A stretch of 64,000 nt of DNA from Plazaster borealis (taxonomy: Eukaryota > Echinodermata > Asteroidea > Forcipulatida > Labidiasteridae): assembly GCA_021014325.1 (NCBI GenBank), contig CM037459.1:18254501-18318500 (forward strand). Reading direction: 5' to 3'. Below are positions 56,331 to 64,000 of this stretch, one piece after another. The position numbers and the translations under genes were made by a program. Within the stretch, counting starts at the first letter, position 1. Every line of letters begins with the position of its first letter. The notes below the pieces were generated by a model that saw only the letters and a program-made list of their open reading frames with translations, was not told the origin of the DNA and did not search any database.

Positions 56331-57474
56331 ATGTATGATTTGTTTTTGTTATTATCAGGCATGCAAAAGCAGTTTGTCAAAAAAAAAGAAGAGAAATGTG
56401 CCAGGCGAAGCATGACTTCGTACTGTGTTTTATAATTTCAATGGCATTGATGAGCAACAGAAAAATTAGTATATCACCTGTACAGCTGAAAAAAGGTTGC
56501 ATTGATTATAGGAAACGGGCACAAACTAGTAAAATATATCAAAACTGAGTATATGAGTCGCTGATAGTGACACAATGTTCATGTCAGTGTACCACAAATG
56601 TCGGATGTTGAAGTAATGGATGGATTCTTCTCGAGTTCATCGAGAATATTATGAGGTAAACAAATATATCATCTTTTTATTACCGGACCGGATAACCAAT
56701 ATTAGTTACACAGTTGTGTAACCATTACCTCAGTATCTAATATCGCAGGAACCTTGTTATATTTATACACTATTGATTCTTTTTTTTCTTCAGTATGATT
56801 GATGAGAATATCTGCATTTAATTGCCACGAGTTCTGTGGCCTGCAGAAGCTTCTTTCTCTTTTTTCCTTCCGCTTGCTTTCCAGTATATGCTGTTACTAA
56901 ATAATGTATCTAGTTTCTCCAGCGACACAGGATTTATTGATCAGCAACGGCAGCGCGGGCTCTCTGGTAACATAACGAAGCATATCAGATTTTGATTTGT
57001 GGAATTGATTTTTTTTTTTTTTCCTTTCTTCGCTCGTGACGCGGGAATGAGGGAAAACCTAGGAAGCTCCTTGAAGCAATCTCATTATTTGTAGTCAGAA
57101 CCCACTACGGATGACAGGGGAAAAGTGTTTCCCTTCCTAATTGGGGAGGGACACCCCCCTCGAGATATTGCATTGTGAACTAAATGAAAGTGAATGAGTC
57201 GATTTAAATTACATTGCAGTGTCCGGTGAGCTGTTACTTTTGAGTTGATTACGGGCAGGTATGGGGTCTATGTTTAGGTGAACTACGTTGTGCTTTGAAA
57301 TTGGATAAAAACAATTAACTCTCCACCACGTCTACAGCAGTATATTGCAAGAGAAGGGCGTTATCCAAGCTACAAACAAAAGCACTTTTGGATGTTCTGA
57401 AATAATCCGTACTGTTTTTTACCTATTTTCCCCCCTTTTTAGTTTGTCTCATTCACTAATTAATTACTTTCTCC
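56331..57474. other. no gene recognised
   Basis: T run at 57009-57022. No exon or transposon assigned. Confidence 0.5.
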
Positions 57475-57925
57475 TTACATACATACACACAGGCATTTGT
57501 ATAGCGCCCCACAAAGATCGGAGCGCTTTACAAAAGCTGACATAAAAATAAAGATACATACAAACAAACAATGCATTAAAACAGGAAAATAATACATGGC
57601 ATGATTACACAAATAAATGGGTTTTGAGTCTATTTTTGAAAAGCTGGAGTGTGTTGGCTTCCCGAATGTTACAGGGAAGAGAACTCCAGAGTCGGGGAGC
57701 AGCAGCTTGAAAGGCACGATCTCCAGTACGTGACTTAGTTTTGGGGTTATGAAGACGTGTTTTGTCAAATGATGAGCAAGTGGCGTAGACAGATTTGTTG
57801 AAAGAGATGAGTTCTTGAAGATATGAAGGTGCCATAGAGTTGATACATTTGTATACAATGACAAGAAGTTTGAAATTTATGCGTGCTCGAATTGGTAGCC
57901 AATGAAGGCGACGTAACAACGTCTT
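57475..57925 (-). mobile_element. CR1-like LINE 3' end
   Basis: The minus-strand frame 57919-57605 reads LRRLHWLPIRARINFKLLVI, MAPSYLQELI, RTGDRAFQAAAPRLWSSLP and LFKNRLKTHLFV, the C-terminal region of CR1-type elements. The 3' tail contains AGCGCTCCGATCTTTGTGGG and GCGCTATACAAATGCCTGTG, then ends in a short (TGTA)n. Confidence 0.88.
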
Positions 57926-58733
57926 TGATTTTGTCTTTTATGTTTTCAACCTCTTGTGGTAAACCAGCCCCTTCCCTCTACCCCCACTCCCCCCTCCCAT
58001 TCTTTATTGTTCATTCTTTGCTTTTTCAGTGCGCTCTCTCTCTCTCTTTTCATTTCTTTCTACTTGACTGCTTATAATATTACGCCATTATACCTTTTTA
58101 TATGTGTGCTGAATTGTCATTCAGCCTTCGATAAAGACTCTGCTAGGGTTGAATCATCACGCCATTAACTATTTTTTTGCATTTAAACCATAGGTCCTTT
58201 TGGTCGGTAAGCAGTTCGCAACGGCTAATTCTTTTTTAGTTAACATTTTGAGAAACACTCAGATAGACATCATCTAAACAGTGTTAACTACATGTATATA
58301 TTCACCTCAAGTTCTAGCATAAAAAGTGCGATTACGGTTTGGATTGCAAAATTCCTTAAGAAACACATGTTGAGGGGAGTACAACACAGGAAGTAAAAAC
58401 TGTTTCAGGCTGTACTTTTAACGCTGTGTCAGAAATGCCACTTTTAAGTCGAAGCTACGAGTACACTCCCTCCCTGGAGAGTTTTAACCGAGCCTTCGTG
58501 AGCCATAAATTGGATACATGTGAGAATTGGATACATTAAGAGAACATTCATTCCAGTCATGTTCAGGCATAATATTAGGTCCTTGAAAAAAGGTAGGAAT
58601 ATTTGATCAAGTACAAGTGCTGACCTACATGTTTACATGGTGTAGACTCTAATATAATTGTTAGGCCTTATTAATAACAACTTTTCCAAGAGCAACAAAA
58701 TCGGAAAACAGAATAAAGTAGGAAAGACATATA
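57926..58733. other. no gene recognised
   Basis: CT-rich patches at 57960-58050; nothing assigned. Confidence 0.5.
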
Positions 58734-58874
58734 TGGCCGTGTCCGAATTGGCGGCTACAGCTACGGCTACCGCTAGATTTCCGCGTCATCATGCGTTGAA
58801 GTATAGGACGTCCTTAGCAACACCCTTAGCAACAGCCGTAGCTCTAGCCGAAGTCGGCGTTTCGGACACGGCCA
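58734..58874. mobile_element. 141-bp hairpin MITE, family E
   Basis: TGGCCGTGTCCGAA and its exact complement TTCGGACACGGCCA form the ends. The arms continue with AGCTACGGCTA on the left against AGCCGTAGCT on the right. Its GC content is well above its surroundings. Confidence 0.85.
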
Positions 58875-59310
58875 CTATCATAACTAAACTGTACCACATA
58901 CGCAAGAAGAAGACTAGGTGTGTTTATTCTGTTATAAGCGCATCGTATGCCTGTAATGGATGATAACAATCTTGCATGGCAATAGGAATATATTTACTTT
59001 GGGCTTTCCTACTCGAGCTTTCATCTCTTGAGGTTGTTTTGTTTACCTTGCATGGAAACTGTTACAATTTAGGATTATGAAAAAACAGGAATTAGATGTA
59101 GCAAACTGCTTACCAACCAAAATCACCTGTGGTATAACTGCACAATTTGTTTATGGCCTGATGTTTCAACCCAGTAGAGTCTTTGTCAAAGGCTACAAGA
59201 GAAAGACTCTGGGTCATTAACTAATAAATATAACTACTCCTCCAAACATCATCCAAGAGAACAGATGATCAAGCCGACACAAACAGACCAATCAACATAG
59301 CCTGACCTAC
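58875..59310. other. no gene recognised
   Basis: Nothing assigned. GTCTTTGTCAAAGGCTACAAG-type sequence near 59179 is not part of a recognised unit. Confidence 0.45.
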
Positions 59311-59487
59311 AGGCGACCATTCGCCAGAGTTGACTGCTACCTCTATAGCCCTATCCCATGAGCTGTTCGGATTCGGAACAGGCTACCAGTGGCTGCAGCC
59401 ACTGCAACAAATCTGAAAGGGTTCCAGAGAGAAGTACTGCCAGCCATAAGAGGGATGGAGCTACCAATCTCTTTTAGGACAAATTGA
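59311..59487 (+). pseudogene. LINE reverse-transcriptase tail fragment with internal stop
   Basis: The frame from 59311 reads RRPFARVDCYLYSPIP, a TGA, then AVRIRNRLPVAAATATNLKG and FQREVLPAIRGMELPISF, ending at the TGA in 59485-59487. The VRIRNRLP...L..F pattern is the C-terminal W/RNxLP block of non-LTR retrotransposons, here with an Arg where Trp is usual. Confidence 0.65.
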
Positions 59488-59667
59488 CAATATCACTATC
59501 TTATGAGCACAATCTTGACAGCACAGGCAAAGAGCACAAATGGAAATTGCAACCCGGCCTCTCCAGGACAGGAGGAATGCTTGTGGGAGAGTACACAAAT
59601 GCAATGCAAGATGCAAGATAGTGTTACATTACTAACGTGTACTGAATTAAAATATTGAACCCATTTG

Positions 59668-59855
59668 AGTGTGGGCTTGGAGTCCCAGTCTTGACACTTG
59701 TGTCCTTTAGCAAGACACTTATTAACCATTAATGTTTCATCCTTTCGGTAGGACGTAAAGCCGTAGGTCCCGTGTGCTGTGTAATGCACATAAAAGAGCC
59801 AAGTATATTTATCGTAAAGAGAAGGGGATATGCCTCAAAGTTTCTCGCATGGTAC
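59668..59855 (+). mobile_element. S1 SINE, 5'-truncated
   Basis: Starts within the B-box (GAGTGTGGGCTTGGAGTCCC). Then TGACACTTGTGTCCTTTAGC, AAGCCGTAGGTCCCGTGTGC, TAATGCACATAAAAGAGCC and ATCGTAAAGAGAAGGGG. It ends mid-body. Confidence 0.78.
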
Positions 59856-60239
59856 AGTTAGCTGTCGTGCAGCCAGGGATCACACCTAAGTTTACGGTAC
59901 AACATGGGAAGCAATTTCACCATTTGAGCTTGATTTTATTTTATTTATTTTTTTCTTGGATGATAACAGATTTGGTCTTCCTCTAAAAGTATTCTTCATA
60001 AACATCTCACAGATAATACAGAGCTGCCAACATTTGCATCTTGCAATCAGGGAGATGTTGTACAGCAATCAGGGAGATATTTAAAATTGCATTCAACATC
60101 ACAGGGAAAAAGTTTCTATAATCAGGGAGATGTTCAAATTTATTCATCAGAACATGGAAAGATTGGTTTATTTTCAGGGAACTTTCAGCATAATCAGGGA
60201 GAGTTGGCAGCTCTGTATATATATATTTTTTAAAGGTAT

Positions 60240-60570
60240 TTAAAGGCACTGTACACGTTTGAAAATTACTCAGGAGCTGTTGATAGTATAAAACATTGTA
60301 GGAAACGACTCCCTCTGAAGTAACGTAGTTTTTGAGAAAGAGGTAATTTCTCACTTAAATAATAAAAACTTCTTGCAAGAAGTTTTTATTCCTATCTGAA
60401 AGCACACAAATTTGTACAACAAGGGTGTTTTTTCTTTCATTATTTTCTTGCAACTTCGGACACCAATTGACCCCAAATTTTCACAGGCTTGTTATTTTAT
60501 GCATATGTTGGGATACACCAAGTAAGAACACTGGTCTTTGACAATTACCAAACATGTTCAGTGCCTTTAA
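60240..60570 (-). mobile_element. TTAA MITE, family A copy 7 (centre type 1)
   Basis: TTAAAGGCACTGTACACG ... TGTTCAGTGCCTTTAA, in reverse orientation relative to copy 1. A 30-bp perfect palindrome is at 60361-60390. Part of the left half is deleted (ACTCAGGAGCTGTTG). Confidence 0.9.
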
Positions 60571-61064
60571 AGTACAAGTTGATATAATCTTCTCTTTGAT
60601 CTGTCCAGATTAAAAAACGATTTCACAGCATTGATCAAATCAACTCTTGAGACGGTCAAGAATAACACCTGCACCACTTGTCTATACTCCTAAAAGGAAA
60701 GATCCATTGAAGAAGACAGCCAAATCTCAGGCAGGAGATTGGGACCTTTTCTTTATGAGAGATACTGGACTTACACAGTAGATTGAAAACCTATACCCAT
60801 CCATCAAAGAGAAACCTGCTTATGTGTCAGACTTGTTTTGTTAAATTGCTCAGGAATGGAAGGTATGCTTTACATGTTCCGACCGACCGGCAGTAAGTGG
60901 AAGCTGTTGCTGCTCGTTGAGTTATACTAGCTACGAGTGCTTTAGATGAAATTAAGGTTTTTACTTATAATACACGGTATTGGAACAATCTTAAACCCAC
61001 CATTATTATTATCAGTTATATTTCTTTTACGCCACCTCTCAAAAATGCATACAGATTAAATAAT
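60571..61064. other. no gene recognised
   Basis: Possibly an old retroelement remnant, but no motif supports a call. Confidence 0.4.
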
Positions 61065-61260
61065 AATAAATAGTTCTTATATAGCACATTTTACAATAAC
61101 GTATCATGCGCTTTACATTAGTGCCCTGGTCATTGGGCCAAAAACTTTCCTGTAATCTTTCTCAGCTCCCTCGGGAGTATACAGCCCTGGGATGCCAGGA
61201 CGCTTCCCAAACACAATATCAACCTCTACCCTCGCAGGTACCTAACATTTTTTAAACAAT
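61065..61260 (-). mobile_element. S2 SINE, 3' part
   Basis: AGTTCTTATATAGCACATTTT, CGTATCATGCGCTTTACATT, CAGCTCCCTCGGGAGTATAC and CCTCGCAGGTACC match the S2 copy at 15570. The tRNA-like head is missing. Confidence 0.7.
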
Positions 61261-62034
61261 TTGCTGGATAATTAAACAAATTGGCTTAATGAAAAGAAAA
61301 AAATACAACAACAACAACTCAAAATGCTCATTATTGCAGGAGTCATCGCTGACAAAAGGTATACAACTAGGATCAAAACTTTAGGAGGTATGTTTACAAG
61401 TTAATGCCCGATGATGTGTTAACACACCAATTTTTCCCCAGGTGCATGCTGGGGGTAGTGACTTTTGTATTTTTGTGTCACATTGGATGACCAAATACTT
61501 TTCATGACAGAGCATTTGCTCAGGCTATGCACTCACCATGCAACGCTTCGTTTCACCCACACAGGGAAAAGAGGACAGGTGGTGGTGATATAATGCTAAA
61601 ATTCCACCTTTGTGTGGCGGTTATTGTGTAATCCTCAATTCCAGGCCTTTGTCCTTTTGTTGTAAGAGGAGGATTACATGGCATCTAGGGGCTCCCACCA
61701 TTGTATATCGTTGTATTTCAAATGGAGGTTAGTCCGAGTGGACTAAGATTCCAGTAATGGTTCCAGCCAAAGACCCAAATGGCGGCCATATATCATGGCC
61801 ATGGTATAGCAATTCATGGTGCCTGAACATTATATTTTCTCGATAGAGAAACAATAGATCCCGGTGATTCAAAGAGATTTGTTGAACTCTTGGCTTTGTC
61901 AAGTCAGGGTTTCTTCCTGCCAGCAGTAGGCCTACTCTCAAAGAAAAACATTCAGGCAATTTCGATAAAATAATCCTGTCAGGGTCGAAGTGACAAAAAT
62001 GGAAGATCCCAGGCGCTATTTCCATGATTACTGG
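61261..62034. other. no gene recognised
   Basis: No exon or repeat assigned. Confidence 0.5.
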
Positions 62035-62411
62035 TTAAAGGCATCGTACACGTTTGGAAATTGTCAAAGACCAGTGTTCTCACTTGGTGTATCCCAACAT
62101 ATGCATAAAATAACAAGCCTGTGAAAATTTGGGCTCAATTGGTCATCGAAGTTGCAAGAAAATGATGAAAGAAAAAACCACCCTTGTTGTACAAATTTGT
62201 GTGCTTTCAGATAGAATTATAAAAACTTCTTGCAAGAAGTTTTTATTATTTTAGTGAGAAATTACCTCTTTCTCAAAAACTACGTTACTTCAGAGGGAGT
62301 CGTTTCCTACAATGATTTATACTATCAACAGCTCTCCGTTACTTGTTACCAAGTAAGTTTCTATGATAATATTTGTTTTGAGTCATTACCAAACGTGTAC
62401 GATACCTTTAA
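62035..62411 (+). mobile_element. TTAA MITE, family A copy 8 (centre type 1)
   Basis: TTAAAGGCATCGTACACG and CGTGTACGATACCTTTAA: the changes at the two ends are complementary, so the TIR is nearly perfect. The centre is a 28-bp palindrome at 62219-62246. Very close to copy 6. Confidence 0.92.
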
Positions 62412-62452
62412 AATGATGACATTTCCACCATTTAGTAACCCGTGGAGTTAAT

Positions 62453-62608
62453 GATTTCAAGGAGCCTTTGGAAACAGTATCCTCAGCACTAGCAAAGTAG
62501 ATCAAAGAGCATGGTTTCTTTATATCTAAAGAAAAAAAACAGCTACTTTTTTCCCCAGATAGACATAAAAAAGTCTCTTCCGGTAAAAGTCTGAAATTTC
62601 TCATTCCT
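62453..62608. repeat. dispersed repeat L, copy 2
   Basis: TTTCAAGGAGCCTTTGGAAAC, AAAGTAGATCAAAGAGCATGG, TTTCTTTATATCTAAAG and GTCTGAAATTTCTCATTCC align with 8137-8290. Confidence 0.55.
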
Positions 62609-63314
62609 GCTGTTTTCATGTTAGGAAATAATTTTCTACCGCACACTTGTCCTAAACCATCCGTAACCAACATATTGTGGCGGTTTGGGGTTATCTGTCA
62701 TCTTTTCAGAGATTTGTCACCGGTTGACGTCAGATCTTCAGACTATTATCTACAAAGGATTAAGTCAGATTTGATGTTTACAATTGCTTGACAAGATTTT
62801 GGACATCAGTTGGCAGTCGGCTGAGTCACGAACGTGCTGCTCGTGGCTTTTCGTTGAGTCCAAATCAAACAATTCCGCAATTGGCCATGGACACCCGATA
62901 CTGCTTGGTTGGCCCTGTGGATATCAGAATGTGTTCACTCGTGGACTTATAGTTTACTTTACTGTCAGACAAATGTGTGTGCAGTTTATTTCTTTATGTC
63001 ATACACCTTTCTCATATCGTTTGCATCAATGTTATTTTTGTAAGCTGGGACGATTTTGCTGTGAGCTTAGAAACCTGATGCTGGAGTTAGAAGTCATGAG
63101 ATACTGTGGCCAATCTCAGAGGTTGATAGGGGAATCTCATTGGCCTTTTTTTCTCCCTCCTTAGGCCTACCTTTAATGTTTGAGTTGTTATCTGTTGCAT
63201 GCTCTTCAAACGTTGTATGTTTTATGACTAAAATGGATGGAGAAAGTGTTTATGGTTAATTTTTACACAAATACAAAATTACGGGATAAACACTGTCTCT
63301 GTGTACACGTAATA
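62609..63314. other. no gene recognised
   Basis: A 126-codon open frame (62784-63164) has no family resemblance and atypical composition; not called. Confidence 0.45.
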
Positions 63315-63395
63315 AGAATAATTATTACTTGGTTCTTATATAGACCACATATCCTAGTAGCTAGATCAAGGTGCTTCACAACATTATTATCCCTG
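63315..63395 (-). mobile_element. SINE 3' tail fragment
   Basis: AATTATTACTTGGTTCTTATATAGACCACAT followed by AGGTGCTTCAC (in part) is the complement of the 3' tail shared by S1 and S2. Confidence 0.5.
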
Positions 63396-63426
63396 TTCAT
63401 CTAAAAAACTTCAAACTTTCTCATTA

Positions 63427-63660
63427 GACCCCGTTTACACTAGATCCAGAAAGCCGGATCAGACCCAGTTCAGATCCGGCAATGTGGATTAACGGCTAGT
63501 GTAAACGCAAAAAAGCCGGATCAGACCCGGTTCAAGATCCGGCAATTTTAATCCACCTTTCGAGGAGGGTTGAATCTGGCAATTGGTGGATCAGATCCTG
63601 CAAAGTGGATCCCAAATACAAGTGTAAACGCAAAGGTGGATCAGATCTCGCAATTCGATG
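63427..63660. mobile_element. MITE-like GTTTACACTAG repeat, family F
   Basis: GTTTACACTAG at 63433 is the complement of CTAGTGTAAAC at 63496. A third AGTGTAAACGCAAA follows near 63621. Between them, CCGGATCAGACCC and CAGATCCGGCAAT blocks repeat. It looks like two or three nested or tandem foldback units. Confidence 0.6.
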
Positions 63661-64000
63661 TGGTCTTTTCCGGTTTGCTACGAATGACGCGCTTTGTGCT
63701 TTGCTGGGACATCCGTCGCTGTTTATATTTTTATGCTGGTCTTCGTGGTTGTGTCATGCACGGTGCACATGGACTGTGCGTGTGTGAAACGTTTTGTCGT
63801 TTTCAGCGTACCTTCATACATACATCGACGCGTCACGCTCGGAGCTTGACTAAGTTGTTGCTGTATTTTGTTAATTTTCCCATCTATTTCTACCTCCATG
63901 GTCGTTGTTTATATCCGTATCATCTTTCCAACTCAATTAATTCATGGTTTCTACCTCCACGATTAAACGTTGCGATCTGTAAAAGCTGGAGCCTCGATTT
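63661..64000. other. no gene recognised up to window end
   Basis: Nothing assigned. The upstream PPCDC exon(s) are not visible here. Confidence 0.4.

Noticed and set aside
62784..63164. 126-codon plus-strand frame as a host exon
   Set aside because: No recognisable domain, no convincing splice sites, and composition like the surroundings.

Overview
The window is animal nuclear DNA: spliced genes with GT/AG introns of 8 and 16 kb, AT-rich intergenic sequence, and dense families of SINEs, CR1-like LINE tails and short palindromic (MITE-like) DNA transposons. The two recognisable host genes are both metazoan. The style of the repeats suggests a marine deuterostome, most likely an echinoderm such as a sea star. 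That is inference; nothing here fixes the species.

Host genes: (1) Bases 1-1613, plus strand, hold the 3' part of a FEM1B orthologue (ankyrin-repeat substrate receptor of a CUL2 ubiquitin ligase), cut by the window's left edge. (2) Three minus-strand exons at 31256-31384, 15050-15218 and 6856-6926 join in frame to encode the C-terminal 122 residues of phosphopantothenoylcysteine decarboxylase (PPCDC, coenzyme A synthesis). The catalytic His, PASANT-like, PAMN and CGD segments are all present. The N-terminal exon(s) were not found. The two genes converge, with their stop codons about 5.2 kb apart. They do not work in one pathway; the link is positional, since both human orthologues lie on 15q.

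Everything else I can support is repetitive. 1.9-6.5 kb: MITEs between the two genes. 6.9-31.3 kb: the two PPCDC introns, holding several SINE and MITE families, a 0.9 kb TIR element (12571-13454), and a decayed CR1-like LINE inserted into a minisatellite (28654-31017). 31.4-46 kb: a 1 kb GAGTC minisatellite with a 168-bp higher-order period, more SINEs and MITEs, nested insertions, and a LINE fragment with an open reverse-transcriptase frame (45033-46220). 46-55 kb: a repeat present as MITE-filled and MITE-empty copies, a near-identical 445-bp tandem duplication, a Helitron-like element rich in TGACGTCA, and a 1.07 kb TIR element with arrays of TTCATGAAC. 55-64 kb: MITEs, LINE tails and SINE fragments with no host gene.

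The most noteworthy signal is a TTAA-flanked MITE family, with about 15 full, diverged or partial copies, whose outer parts are conserved while the central palindrome is swapped between unrelated sequences. No CRISPR array, operon or intact tRNA/rRNA gene was seen.
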